A stretch of DNA of 64,000 nucleotides from assembly GCF_050038885.1 (NCBI RefSeq), contig NZ_CP143624.1:3968001-4032000 (forward strand). The letters run 5' to 3'. Each line of letters begins with the position of its first letter. Position 1 is the stretch's first letter. A program made the translations under genes and the position numbers. Positions 8,339-16,848 of this stretch are shown here, one piece after another. The notes beneath the pieces were generated by a model. That model did not search any database. It worked only from the letters and a program-made list of their open reading frames with translations, and was not told where the DNA came from. The DNA comes from Myxococcus flavus (GTDB taxonomy: Bacteria; Myxococcota; Myxococcia; Myxococcales; Myxococcaceae).

Positions 8339-9732
8339 GCACGGCGCAGGAAGCCGCCTCGGGCCCGCCGCTGGCGCTCAAGGAGCGCGCCGCGAGGCTC
8401 TTCCTGGAGCACCTGCTCGAGGTGCGCAGCCGGACGGATCGGCTCTTCGCGGGGTTGATGCTGGGCCAGTGGGTGGTGGGCATCGCCATCTCGGTGGTGG
8501 GGCCCTCGCGAGGCGCGCACCTCCAGGCGGCCCTGCTGACGGGCTCGCTGCTCAGCGCCTTGCCGGTGGTCATGGCCCGCTGGCGCCCGGGCTCCACGCC
8601 CACGCGGCACGTGGTGGCGGTGTGCCAGGCCCTCTGGTCCTCGCTGCTCATCTTCCTGACGGATGGCCGGGTGGAGACGCACTTCCACATCTTCGGCTCG
8701 CTGGCCTTCCTCGCGCTCTACCGCGACCCGTGGGTGCTGCTCTCCGCCAGCATCACCACCGTCGTGGACCAGGTGGCGCGGGGCATGTTGGGGACGCCGT
8801 CCCTCTACGGAGGCCTCCAGCCGGAGCTGTGGCGCTTCGTGGAGCACGCCTTCTGGGTGGCCTTCATCGACGTGGTGCTGGTGTATTCGTGCCGCGGCAT
8901 GCTGCGCGAGCTGCGCGAGGTGGCGGTGCGCCGGGCGGAGCTGGAGCTGGCCCGCGAGCGCGAGCAGGCCAAGGCGCGGGAGCTGGACCGCGCCCTGCGC
9001 GAGCTCAGTGGCTTCCAGGAGCACCTCATCCGCGTGGAGAAGCTGGCCGCGGTGGGGCAACTGGCCGCCAGCGTGGGGCACGAGCTGCGCAACCCGCTGG
9101 CGGCGGTGCGCAACTCCCACGCCTATCTGTCCCGCAAGCTCACGAAGGACCCAGCGGGGGCCGCGGATGACCCACGGGTGTCTCAATTCCTCGGACTGAT
9201 GGAGCGCGAGCTGAATGCCTGCGCGAAAATCATCTCCGACCTGCTCGACTTCGCGCGCGAGCGTCCGCCCGCGCTCCAGCCCTGTCCGCTGCGCCCGCTG
9301 GTGGACGAGGCCATCGGCGTGGTGCCGCAGCGCGAGGGTGTGCGAATCGTCAACGGTGTTCCCGAGTCACTGCCGGTACCCAACCTGGACAAGGAGCAGT
9401 TCCGCCAGGTCCTCGTGAACCTGGTGCAGAACGCGGTGGAGGCCATGCCCGTGGGGCGCAATGGAGAGGTTTCAGTGATGGCGGAAGGTGGCGAGTCCAA
9501 GCCCTGGCGCATCCGGGTCGTGGATGACGGCGCGGGGATTCCTCCCGACGTGCTGCCCAAGATTTTCGAGCCGCTCTTCACCACGAAGACGCGCGGCACC
9601 GGCTTGGGACTGGCCATTGTCGCCAACATGGTGCAACGTCATGGCGGCACAATCTCTGTGCGAAGCGAAGCGGAGCGGGGTAGTGAGTTCCTCATCGAGC
9701 TCCCCGCGGCAGCGGCGGCACAGGCCGCATGA
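8335..9732 (+). CDS. redC: Membrane sensor histidine kinase RedC
   Basis: 465 aa. About six transmembrane helices occupy residues 36-190, with a HFHIFGSLAFLALYRD stretch seen in a family of membrane-embedded sensor inputs. A coiled coil (195-235) leads to the HisKA domain with His249 in GHELRNPLAAVRNS. The HATPase domain has the N box (LVNLVQNAVEAMP), G1 (VVDDGAGIPPD) and G2 (GTGLGLAIV). In M. xanthus RedC is the kinase that phosphorylates RedF to hold back development and RedD to release it. Assignment rests on domain architecture plus the exact gene order C-D-E-F. The ATG overlaps the redB stop; the stop overlaps redD. Confidence 0.82.
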   Translation: MSTAQEAASGPPLALKERAARLFLEHLLEVRSRTDRLFAGLMLGQWVVGIAISVVGPSRGAHLQAALLTGSLLSALPVVMARWRPGSTPTRHVVAVCQALWSSLLIFLTDGRVETHFHIFGSLAFLALYRDPWVLLSASITTVVDQVARGMLGTPSLYGGLQPELWRFVEHAFWVAFIDVVLVYSCRGMLRELREVAVRRAELELAREREQAKARELDRALRELSGFQEHLIRVEKLAAVGQLAASVGHELRNPLAAVRNSHAYLSRKLTKDPAGAADDPRVSQFLGLMERELNACAKIISDLLDFARERPPALQPCPLRPLVDEAIGVVPQREGVRIVNGVPESLPVPNLDKEQFRQVLVNLVQNAVEAMPVGRNGEVSVMAEGGESKPWRIRVVDDGAGIPPDVLPKIFEPLFTTKTRGTGLGLAIVANMVQRHGGTISVRSEAERGSEFLIELPAAAAAQAA

Positions 9733-10496
9733 TGGAGGACGTCGCAGTGGCCCCCGCGCGCATCCTGTTGGTTGACGACGAGGAGTCGCTCCGCATCACC
9801 CTGGCCGCGAACCTGGAGCTGGAGGGCCACACGGTCCTCGAGGCGGCCAATGGTGAGGAGGCCCTGCGCCTCCTGGAGCATCAGTCCGTGGACGTGGTGC
9901 TCACGGACATCCGCATGCCCGGGCTCCATGGCGTGGAGCTCCTGCGCCGCATCAAGCAGGAGCGCCCCGACATGCCGGTGGTGCTGATGACGGCCTTCAC
10001 GGCGGAGGAGCTGGTGGACGACGCGCTCGCCGAGGGCGCCTTCACCGTGCTGCCCAAGCCCTTCGACGTGACGCACGCGCTGGACACGGTGCTGCGCGCG
10101 GCGCGGGCGCCCCAGGTCCTGGTGGTGGACGACACCGAGCAGGTGGCGCGCGGCATGGTGCGCGCGCTGAGCACGGTGGGGCTGCGCGCGCGCGCCGTCT
10201 ACAGCGGCGAGGAGGCGCTGGCCTCGCTGCGCTCGGGTGAGTACGACGTGTGCGTGCTGGACCTGGTGATGCCGGAGATGAGCGGGCCGGAGCTGGTGTC
10301 CAAGGTGCGCGCGGCGAACCTCTCCGTCGCCATCATCGCCGTGTCCGGCCACGTGGTGCCGGAGATGCTGCGCCGGGTGGCGGCGCAGGGCGCGGTGGTG
10401 TGCATGACCAAGCCGGTACCGCTGCGCGAGCTGGTGCAGGCGATTGCTCGGGTGCGAGGCCGGCCACAACAAGGGCTGCAAGGCGCGAGGATTTGA
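9729..10496 (+). CDS. redD: Dual-receiver protein RedD
   Basis: 255 aa consisting of two tandem receiver domains and no output domain. Receiver 1 (10-125): acidic pair DDEES, phospho-acceptor Asp60 in VVLTDIRMPG, Lys110 in TVLPKPF. Receiver 2 (128-250): DDTEQ, Asp178 in CVLDLVMPEMSG, Lys in CMTKPVPL. This matches M. xanthus RedD, which carries phosphoryl groups from RedC to RedE. Starts with ATG-ATG at 9729, overlapping the redC stop. Three base pairs separate its stop from the redE start, consistent with one transcript. Confidence 0.82.
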   Translation: MMEDVAVAPARILLVDDEESLRITLAANLELEGHTVLEAANGEEALRLLEHQSVDVVLTDIRMPGLHGVELLRRIKQERPDMPVVLMTAFTAEELVDDALAEGAFTVLPKPFDVTHALDTVLRAARAPQVLVVDDTEQVARGMVRALSTVGLRARAVYSGEEALASLRSGEYDVCVLDLVMPEMSGPELVSKVRAANLSVAIIAVSGHVVPEMLRRVAAQGAVVCMTKPVPLRELVQAIARVRGRPQQGLQGARI

Positions 10497-10499
10497 CCC

Positions 10500-11228
10500 A
10501 TGGCAGGCAGAGACCTCCAGGCGCGAGAGCGGGCGGCGGTGGCGGACGTGGTGGCCTCCACCCTGCGGCACGACCTGCGCAACAAGCTGGCCAGCATCCG
10601 CAACGCTTCGTTCTACTTGATGCGGCAGGTGAAGAAGACGGACCTCTGGAGCGCGGACCCGCGCGTGGAGACCTTCTTCCAGCTCATCGAGAAGGAGCTG
10701 ACGTCCGCCGAGGACGTGCTCTCCAAGCGGGCGCCGCCGCCCACCGGGGGCGCCCGTCCGAAGGGCAGCGCCCGCGAGGGCGTGGAGCACGCGCTCGCCC
10801 AGGCCCAGGTGCCTCCGTCCGTCACGGTGGTGCGCGACCTGACGGAGCGGAGCAGCGTGCCGCTGGAGGTGGAGGACCTGGCCCTGCTGGTGCGCTGCCT
10901 CGTGGACAACGCGCTGGAGGCCATGCCGCGCGGTGGCACCCTCACGCTGCGGACCCGGGACACGGACGCGGGCGTGTGCCTGCGCGTGGAGGACACCGGA
11001 GAGGGGCTGTCGCCGGAGGCGTACTCCCGGGCCCTGGAGCCCTTCTTCACCACGCGTCCCCACCACGCGGGCCTGGGGCTGAGCATCGTCCACCGCACGG
11101 CCGTCCGGCACGGCTGGCAGCTGGACCTCGGCGCGGGCCCCACGGGGGGCACGTACGTGGAACTCGTCTTCACGGGCCCGGACGCAGGGGCCCATGACCG
11201 GAATGACGTGACGCGGGGGAGCAAGTGA
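10500..11228 (+). CDS. redE: Soluble histidine kinase-like protein RedE
   Basis: 242 aa, no membrane segment and no sensor domain. HisKA-like helix with His24 in LRHDLRNKLASIRNAS, then HATPase motifs LVDNALEAMPRGG (N box), VEDTGEGLSPEA (G1), and HHAGLGLSIVHR (G2). In M. xanthus RedE accepts phosphoryl groups from RedD and removes them from RedF, relieving developmental repression. The unusually short input region (23 residues) fits a protein that is modified by another phosphocarrier rather than sensing a ligand. Its stop overlaps the redF start (TGATG). Confidence 0.82.
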   Translation: MAGRDLQARERAAVADVVASTLRHDLRNKLASIRNASFYLMRQVKKTDLWSADPRVETFFQLIEKELTSAEDVLSKRAPPPTGGARPKGSAREGVEHALAQAQVPPSVTVVRDLTERSSVPLEVEDLALLVRCLVDNALEAMPRGGTLTLRTRDTDAGVCLRVEDTGEGLSPEAYSRALEPFFTTRPHHAGLGLSIVHRTAVRHGWQLDLGAGPTGGTYVELVFTGPDAGAHDRNDVTRGSK

Positions 11229-11608
11229 TGGAGACCAACTGGACCTTCGGGCGTTGCCTGCTACTCGTGGAAGACGACCCTTCCAATCGGATGACGTTGT
11301 CCGCGCTTCTCGAGGACGCAGGCTTCGCGGTCGTCACGGCGGGTTCCTATTCGGAGGCGGCGGGATTATTGAACCGGCCTCGCGCGTATGACGCCGTGTT
11401 GCTGGACCAGAGCCTGGGAGACGGCTTTGGTACCGGGTTGATTCCGCTGGTGCGTCACCACATGCCGAAGACGAAGGTCGTCTTCGTCACCGGGCATGAC
11501 GGGAAGATCGACATGCCGGTGGACGCCGTCTTCCGCAAGGGTGGCCACTTCGACGACCTGCTGGCCTTCCTTTTCAAGTTGTTACCCCAGCGCCCGCTGG
11601 GCGCCTGA
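11228..11608 (+). CDS. redF: Stand-alone receiver RedF
   Basis: 126 aa, a single receiver domain. Acidic residues EDD (15-17), phospho-acceptor Asp60 in AVLLDQSLGDGFG, Thr in VVFVTGHDG, and conserved Lys in AVFRKGGHFDD. No output domain, so it must act by protein contact. In M. xanthus phosphorylated RedF represses developmental progression. A GTG one codon upstream (11225) is possible but ATG 11228 overlaps the redE stop and is preferred. Last gene of the signalling set; 15 bp precede the M24 peptidase, which is probably co-transcribed. Confidence 0.82.
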   Translation: METNWTFGRCLLLVEDDPSNRMTLSALLEDAGFAVVTAGSYSEAAGLLNRPRAYDAVLLDQSLGDGFGTGLIPLVRHHMPKTKVVFVTGHDGKIDMPVDAVFRKGGHFDDLLAFLFKLLPQRPLGA

Positions 11609-11623
11609 CCGAGAGGTTCCAGA

Positions 11624-13027
11624 ATGTTGCTCCCTTCCGTTTCCGAGCGCTCCGCTCTCACCCGACGGCGGGAGCAACTGGCCCGGACCCTGGGGGCCGT
11701 GCCCGCCTTGCTGGCGTCGAGCCGCCCCCGTCCGCGCAACTACGCCGCAGACCAGTTTCCCTTCCGCGCCTCCAGCCACTTCCTCTACCTGTTCGGGCTC
11801 GCGATGCCGGACGGCATGGGCCTGTATGACGGCCAGGGCTGGACGCTGTACCTGCCCGAGCCCGGCCCCGACGACGCGCTGTGGGACGGCGTGGTGCCCG
11901 GCTTCGACGAAATCGCGGAGCGCACGGGCTGCACGGTGCGCTCGCGCGCCGAGCTGCCCGCGGCGCTGAAGGGCCGCGAGGTGGCGACGCTGCCCACGCC
12001 GGACCTGGAGACGTGTTGGGACGTGGCGGCGCTGCTCGGCCGCGAGGTGCGTCCGGGCCACCTGTCGCCGGTGGACGTGCCGCTGGCGGACGCGATGATT
12101 GCGATGCGCCTGCGCCACGACGACGCGGCGGCGGCGCAGCTCCGGCAGGCCGCGGCCGTCACGACGCCGGCCCACCTCGCGGGCATGCGCGCGACGCGGC
12201 CGGGCATCCTCGAGGCGGTGGTGCGCGCCGCGATGGAGTCGGAGTTCGTCTCGCGCGACGTGAGGCCGGCCTATCAGCCCATCGTCACCGTGCACGGCGA
12301 GGTGCTGCACAACCTGCGCTACGACCACACCCTGCACGAGGGCGAGCTGGTGCTGGCGGACGTGGGCGGTGAGAGCCCGGGCGGCTTCGCCTGCGACGTG
12401 ACGCGCACGTGGCCGGTGACGGGGCGCTTCAGCACGACGCAGCGTGAGCTGTACGAGCTGGTGCTGCGCATGCAGAAGGCCAGCATCGCCGCCGTGCGCC
12501 CTGGCACGCGCTACCGCGACGTGCACCTGGCCGCGCACCGGGAGATGGCGCACGGGCTGGTGGCGCTGGGCATCCTCCGGGGAGACCCGGAGGAGCTGGT
12601 GGTGGACGGCGTCACCGCGCTCTTCTTCCCGCACGGCGTGGGCCACCTGCTGGGCCTGGACGTGCATGACATGGAGGACCTCGGAGACCGGGCGGGGTAC
12701 GCGCCGGGCCGCACGCGCTCGCCGGAGTTCGGCCACCGCTCGCTGCGGCTGGACCGGGATTTGGAGCCCGGCATGGCGGTGACGATCGAGCCGGGCATGT
12801 ATCAGGTGCCGGCCATCCTGTCGGACGCGCGGCTCACCGCGCGCGCGAAGGACAGGCTCCAGCGCGACGTGCTGGCGCGCTACGCGGACGTGCGCGGCAT
12901 CCGCATCGAGGACGACGTGCTCGTCACGCCCGAGGGCCACGAGGTGCTCACCGCCGCCATCCCGAAGGAGGCCGCGGACATCGAGGCCGTCATGACCAGC
13001 TCTGCCCGTCCAGCTCCGGGAAGGTGA
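11624..13027 (+). CDS. M24-family Xaa-Pro aminopeptidase
   Basis: 467 aa. Removes N-terminal residues next to proline; cytosolic, two divalent metals. N-terminal creatinase-like domain (RNYAADQFPFRASSHFLYLF, aminopeptidase P type) and C-terminal pita-bread domain. Metal ligands are visible in ELVLADVGGESPGGFACDVTRTW (two Asp), FFPHGVGHLLGLDVHD (His), AVTIEPGMY (Glu) and GIRIEDDVLVT (Glu). GAGAGG before ATG 11624. It directly follows redF with 15 bp spacing, so it may be in the same transcript as the gene downstream of redF in M. xanthus. The 3' end overlaps the reverse-strand gene by 38 bp. Confidence 0.9.
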   Translation: MLLPSVSERSALTRRREQLARTLGAVPALLASSRPRPRNYAADQFPFRASSHFLYLFGLAMPDGMGLYDGQGWTLYLPEPGPDDALWDGVVPGFDEIAERTGCTVRSRAELPAALKGREVATLPTPDLETCWDVAALLGREVRPGHLSPVDVPLADAMIAMRLRHDDAAAAQLRQAAAVTTPAHLAGMRATRPGILEAVVRAAMESEFVSRDVRPAYQPIVTVHGEVLHNLRYDHTLHEGELVLADVGGESPGGFACDVTRTWPVTGRFSTTQRELYELVLRMQKASIAAVRPGTRYRDVHLAAHREMAHGLVALGILRGDPEELVVDGVTALFFPHGVGHLLGLDVHDMEDLGDRAGYAPGRTRSPEFGHRSLRLDRDLEPGMAVTIEPGMYQVPAILSDARLTARAKDRLQRDVLARYADVRGIRIEDDVLVTPEGHEVLTAAIPKEAADIEAVMTSSARPAPGR

Positions 13028-13571
13028 CCTCGCACTGGCCGGGATTCACCCCGTCCACGCGCGCATAGCCATTCTTGTTGAGCGTGCCCTCGCGCGTGCT
13101 GCCGTCCGGGAGCGTCACCCGGTAGCGCGCGTGGGGGACGGGCTTGCCCTCCTCGTCCTTCAGCTCGATGGCCAGCCACGTCTGCTCCTCGACCGGGGCT
13201 TCCTCTGTCTGAGGCGGGGGCGGCTCGGGCCACGGGGCGGGCAGGAGCACCGGGCGCTCCACGGCAAGCGCCACCAGCTCGCCCTGGGTGAAGGCCTCGG
13301 TGAGCCGTTGCTGGAGGCGCTGCTCGTATCGGCTGCGCTCCAGGCCGGACAGGCCCAGCGGGCGGGTGCCTCCGAGCGCTTCGTACATCGCGTACAGCGT
13401 GTGCGCGGCCGGTGTGGCCAGCCAGCGCTTCAGTGAGGACGTGACGAACACATCCGGCACCGGTGCATGTTTCGCCTGCAGTCGCTCCAGGTCGACGGAC
13501 GGAACGACGAGCCAGTCCTCCCCCTGGGCTGGAAGCCTCCATCGGCGGTCACCTTGCAAGAGCGGCATCAT
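12990..13571 (-). CDS. Protein with C-terminal carboxypeptidase-regulatory-like domain (secretion-cargo associated type)
   Basis: 193 aa. The N-terminal two thirds (residues 1-115) are not recognised. A proline-rich linker (LLPAPWPEPPPPQTEEAP) leads to a compact beta domain: WLAIELKDEEGKPVPHARYR, VTLPDGSTREGTLNKNGYAR, VDGVNPGQCEVTFPELDG. This domain is recurrent at the C-termini of phage-tail-like and type VI secretion tip/cargo proteins, where it is often annotated carboxypeptidase-regulatory-like; that link is from memory of the family and no secretion genes are nearby. The start at 13571 has AGGGG at good spacing; ATGs at 13577 and 13568 are alternatives. The end overlaps the M24 gene on the opposite strand. 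Confidence 0.65.
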   Translation of the reverse strand: MMPLLQGDRRWRLPAQGEDWLVVPSVDLERLQAKHAPVPDVFVTSSLKRWLATPAAHTLYAMYEALGGTRPLGLSGLERSRYEQRLQQRLTEAFTQGELVALAVERPVLLPAPWPEPPPPQTEEAPVEEQTWLAIELKDEEGKPVPHARYRVTLPDGSTREGTLNKNGYARVDGVNPGQCEVTFPELDGQSWS

Positions 13572-13703
13572 GACCATCCCCCTGTCTCGGAGTGTTGCAG
13601 CATAACTCGCTGAGGACGGGGCAGGGATTCAGGTCGCGCGGCGTCGGGCGCCGCGCGTGGGGGTGTGGGTTGCGGGACGTCCGCGTGGGACGGTGGGGCA
13701 GGG

Positions 13704-14207
13704 CTACTGCTGCGGTACGGGTTCCGGGGAATTGCTGTCGGCGGGCGGAACCGGGCTGCTGTGCGAGAACACCATGAGCCACTTTCCGCCGCGGCGCTGC
13801 CACACGTCGGTGAAGTACACCCTGTCGGTGGCCTCGCTGCCGTCCGTCATGCGCAGCTGTGAGCGCTGGATGCCGGCCATCACACCCGTGTCACCGAAGA
13901 CATGAGCCTTCATGGCTTCGGCTTCGACGGACGTGAAGCCACCGGGGATTTCGCCGATGCTCGCGACGAATGTCTCGCGGTCAATCTCCGAGCCATCCGC
14001 GCTCCGGTAGACGAAGTCCTCGGCGGTGAGGGCCTTGATGGTGGCGAGGTCCTTCGTCTGGAGGGCGCGCATGACGGAGGTCTCGAGGTCCGTCAGGGTG
14101 CGCACGTCGTCAGCGGAAGGGGTGGTCATGGGTGTCTGACTCCGGGTGGATGCATGGCCGCACGCAGAGGCCGCCAGCAGGATGGATGCGAGCAGGATTC
14201 GGTTCAT
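13704..14207 (-). CDS. Lipoprotein with SnoaL-like / DUF4440 domain
   Basis: 167 aa. Signal peptide with lipobox (ILLASILLAASACGHAS), so an outer- or inner-membrane lipoprotein. The mature part has the NTF2/SnoaL cone fold seen in DUF4440 proteins: TLTDLETSVMRALQTKDLAT, IKALTAEDFVYRSADGSEID, VAGIQRSQ-like strand (GVMAGIQRSQLRM), and FTDVWQRRGGKWLMVFSHSS. Such proteins bind small ligands or are inactive isomerase relatives; ligand unknown. The ATG at 14207 is chosen because it begins the signal peptide, although no purine-rich ribosome site precedes it. Divergent from the AgmX/PglI-tail gene with 272 bp between; no gene is evident in that gap. Confidence 0.8.
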   Translation of the reverse strand: MNRILLASILLAASACGHASTRSQTPMTTPSADDVRTLTDLETSVMRALQTKDLATIKALTAEDFVYRSADGSEIDRETFVASIGEIPGGFTSVEAEAMKAHVFGDTGVMAGIQRSQLRMTDGSEATDRVYFTDVWQRRGGKWLMVFSHSSPVPPADSNSPEPVPQQ

Positions 14208-14479
14208 GGAGGCGGCAAATGTACATGTGTCATCGACATTCGTGTCGCGGTGTTCCGCGCGTGCACGCATGAGGAATGAAGTTCGGAAGCGCGAAGTTGC
14301 GGGGGCGCGAGCGCCATCCACCGTGAGTTGACCGGTGAAGCAGTGGACAGGCGCGGTGTCTTCAAGGGGCACAGCGTTCGAGGAAGGACACTGGGGGTGG
14401 CGCGACGAGGACCGGGTCCTACGTTGCACGCTCTGTCGAAGTCAGGGCCGGTGAGTGCAGCGCGGGCGAGGGAGGGCGT

Positions 14480-16069
14480 GTGGACGAGCTTCTTTCCGGA
14501 GCTGAAGGGCAGTTTTGTACTCAGGGCAAAGGCACTCCCGGTGCACCGCTGGAGCCCCGGCGGTCCGCGAGCGTGCACGAAGCGCTTGCTGGGGACCTCG
14601 ACGCGTATCTCGACCGGGAGCTCTTCGAGGCGCCGGACACCGAGGCCGCCGCGTGTGACACCGCGTCCGTGACGGAGGTCTCCGAGAGTCTGCGCGAGCT
14701 CCTCGCGTTGGCGGAGGCGGAGACGGAGTGGATGGAGCAGCATCCCCGGTCCACCTCGCCTGTCGCGGAGGTCCTGTCCGAGCCCACGGTGGAGATTCCC
14801 GCGTGGATGCGCACGTCGCCCGACGCGAAGCAGGTCACGTCCCTGGGCGCCTTGTTGCTACCGCTCGACGCGGAAGCCCTGTCCCATGTGACAGGGGCGG
14901 CACCGTTGTTCGGGTCGGCCCCGCAGGACGCTGCATCGTGGGATGGGCGACCGCTGTCCGCGCCGTGGGAGGTTGCCGCCGTGGGTGCCGAGGCTCCGGC
15001 TCGCGGGATGGGCCTGTGGTTCTCCGCTTTGATGGGCGCGGCCGCGGTGGGCGCGCTGACGGCGGGCCTGCTCCTGGTCGCGGGGCTGTCCGTGCGCGAG
15101 GGCTCGCTCCCGAGTGCGACAGCACGTGTCTCCCATGTGGAGGTGCCTGACACCGCGGGTGTGGGGGATTCGAGCCAGACCGCGTCGTTCCCCGCCACGG
15201 CGGGAAGCCTCGCCGCCGACGCCGCGGTGTCGCAGGACACGTCGTCGCTTGCTCCGGGAGCGGTGTCACCGGGGATGGTTTCCTCCGTACAGCCTCTGGT
15301 GAGCACGGCGTCGCAGCAGGTCTCGCTGGCGGGCGTGGTGCCATCTTCCGGGCAGGACGCGCTGCGCGAGGCGGTGGATGGACTCCGGCCGGATGGCGCC
15401 TCGCCGGCGCCGTCGGATGCTGCCCGTCGCACGGACACCCAAGCGCTCGCCGTGGCGCAGCCCGCTCCCGTCGCGCGCAAGGTGCGCACGAATGCGGACG
15501 AAGCCGCGGCCCTGCCGGATGCGCCAGCGGCACCCGTCGAGCTTGCCTTCGGTGAGGCCGAAGCCGGTGGCGCCGCTCCTGGCGAAGGCGTGCAGTCATC
15601 CCCCGGTGATGTTGTCGCGGACGCGGTGGAAGAAGCGGCCGCCGAGGAGAAGGGACCGTATGCGGACCTCGATGAGGAGTTCGCGCGCGAGCTGGGCTTC
15701 ACCGACGACGCGGAGGCGGAGGCCTTGAAGGCGCAGGAGCCTGCCCGCACCGTCTACGTGCCGCCCGCGCTCGACATGAAGGAGCACCTCACGCCGGAGG
15801 ACGTGAAGCAGGTGGTGGTGACGAACCAGCCCGCCATCACCGCGTGCCTGCGTTCTCATTCGGAGGGGACGGCGATGGCCTCGGGCGGCCGCTTCGTGGT
15901 GCAGTGGTCGGTGCTGCCGAGCGGCGAGACGCTCAACGTCTCCATGGACTCCAGCGTCCTGCGTGGCACACCGCTCGCGCGCTGCATCGAGGACGTGGTC
16001 CGCCGCTGGAAGTTCCCGGTGCATCAGGTCCGCATGCAGGAGCCCATTCGCTTCCCGTTCATCTTCTGA
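14480..16069 (+). CDS. AgmX/PglI C-terminal-domain protein
   Basis: 529 aa. Starts GTG at 14480 with GGAGGG 5 nt upstream. The N-terminal 175 residues are acidic and cytoplasmic; a single transmembrane helix lies at about 178-203 (LWFSALMGAAAVGALTAGLLLVAG). Next comes a long Ala/Ser/Pro-rich disordered stretch, an acidic segment (PYADLDEEFARELGF), and from about residue 420 the myxobacterial AgmX/PglI tail: EHLTPEDVKQVVVTNQPAIT, two cysteines (ACLRSH, ARCIEDVV), then VVRRWKFP and PIRFPFIF. That tail resembles a TonB-like C-domain and is found in gliding-motility-related proteins AgmX and PglI. Motility involvement here is inferred only from the tail. Confidence 0.8.
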   Translation: MDELLSGAEGQFCTQGKGTPGAPLEPRRSASVHEALAGDLDAYLDRELFEAPDTEAAACDTASVTEVSESLRELLALAEAETEWMEQHPRSTSPVAEVLSEPTVEIPAWMRTSPDAKQVTSLGALLLPLDAEALSHVTGAAPLFGSAPQDAASWDGRPLSAPWEVAAVGAEAPARGMGLWFSALMGAAAVGALTAGLLLVAGLSVREGSLPSATARVSHVEVPDTAGVGDSSQTASFPATAGSLAADAAVSQDTSSLAPGAVSPGMVSSVQPLVSTASQQVSLAGVVPSSGQDALREAVDGLRPDGASPAPSDAARRTDTQALAVAQPAPVARKVRTNADEAAALPDAPAAPVELAFGEAEAGGAAPGEGVQSSPGDVVADAVEEAAAEEKGPYADLDEEFARELGFTDDAEAEALKAQEPARTVYVPPALDMKEHLTPEDVKQVVVTNQPAITACLRSHSEGTAMASGGRFVVQWSVLPSGETLNVSMDSSVLRGTPLARCIEDVVRRWKFPVHQVRMQEPIRFPFIF

Positions 16070-16093
16070 GCGGCGGGCTGCTCGACAGTCCAT

Positions 16094-16411
16094 ATGCTTC
16101 CACCTGGAATGTCAGCGCCCGAGACGCCGGAACCCACGGAGTTGCATGTCTGCCACCGGTGTCTGGTGCGCCTGGACGCGAGCGCCGGAGGCGTGGACCT
16201 GCCACGGCGCGTGCGAGCGGCCCTCGCGGGGCGCGGGCTCGAGCAGCGGACACGCGTGATTGCTTCGGGCTGCCTGGGCGAGTGTCCCATGGACCGCGTG
16301 AGCGTGCTGGTGCTGCCCGAAGGCGGCACCGGAGCGCACATCCAGCTCATCGACCCCGCGAAGGACGGCGAGGACCTGGCCGAGCACGTCAGCCGGCTTC
16401 CTGGCCCCTGA
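16094..16411 (+). CDS. Thioredoxin-like [2Fe-2S] ferredoxin-domain protein (DUF1636-like)
   Basis: 105 aa. Four cysteines in the arrangement HVCHRC ... SGCLGECP (CxxC then CxxxC), typical of thioredoxin-like (2Fe-2S) ferredoxins and DUF1636 metal-binding proteins. Strands VIASGCLGECP and VSVLVLPEGG flank the second pair. Electron-transfer or metal-binding role in the cytoplasm is inferred. ATG 16094 is used; ATG 16109 is an equally credible start. 24 bp after the AgmX/PglI-tail gene, so possibly co-transcribed. Downstream is the 19/38-bp repeat array. Confidence 0.75.
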   Translation: MLPPGMSAPETPEPTELHVCHRCLVRLDASAGGVDLPRRVRAALAGRGLEQRTRVIASGCLGECPMDRVSVLVLPEGGTGAHIQLIDPAKDGEDLAEHVSRLPGP

Positions 16412-16479
16412 GGCCAGCGTGTCCGAGCATCGGCGCCTGCCCGGCAGTGGAGGCCACGCACGCGGTGTGGAGCCTGCTC

Positions 16480-16750
16480 GGTGGCCGGGCGGAGGCTGCG
16501 TCTGCGGTGGTGAAGCGTGTCGAGTGGCGGAGTCCAGGCTTGCGGTGGTGGAGCGTGTTTGGTGGCGGAGGCTACGTCTGCGGTGGTGGAGCCTGCTCGG
16601 TGGCGGAGGCTACGTCTGCGGTGGTGGAGCCTGCTCGGCGGCGCGTAGCCTGTTCGGTGGCGGAGGCCACGCCTGCGGTGGCGGGGGTTGCTCGGCGGCG
16701 CGTAGCGTATTCAGTGGCGGAGGCCACGCCTGCGTTGGTGGAGCTCGCTC
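16480..16750 (+). repeat. Modular 38-bp / 19-bp tandem repeat array in a convergent intergenic region
   Basis: The 437-bp gap 16412-16848 holds no gene. It contains 38-bp units (A) of the form GGTGGCGGAGGC then ACGTCTGCGGTGGTGG then AGCCTGCTC at 16561-16598, 16599-16636, 16656-16693 and 16713-16750. The last two are separated from their neighbours by 19-bp units (B), GGCGGCGCGTAGCCTGTTC, at 16637-16655 and 16694-16712. Diverged A copies extend upstream (16523-16560 and about 16480-16522). All spacings are multiples of 19, and A looks like two half-units. The forward strand is strongly G-rich. It lies between the 3' ends of two converging genes. Thirty-eight is not a multiple of three, so a repeated protein is unlikely. 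Confidence 0.9.
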
Positions 16751-16848
16751 GGCAGTGGACGCTGCACCCGCGGAAGTGGACAGCGCCGCCGGATGCGCGC
16801 AGCAAGGCGGAGCATCCGTCGCCGGTGTCCGCGCCCGCTTCGTCCTCG

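Noticed and set aside
9639..11195. 518-aa reverse open frame across redD and redE
   Set aside because: Composition is a GC-skew shadow; the forward frames have complete receiver and kinase motifs.
16480..16750. CRISPR array
   Set aside because: No unique spacers of constant length; the units are contiguous 38- and 19-bp repeats.
16480..16848. C-terminal extension of pdxA through the repeats
   Set aside because: PdxA already has full family length and a stop at 16849; the repeat frame is not conserved-looking.
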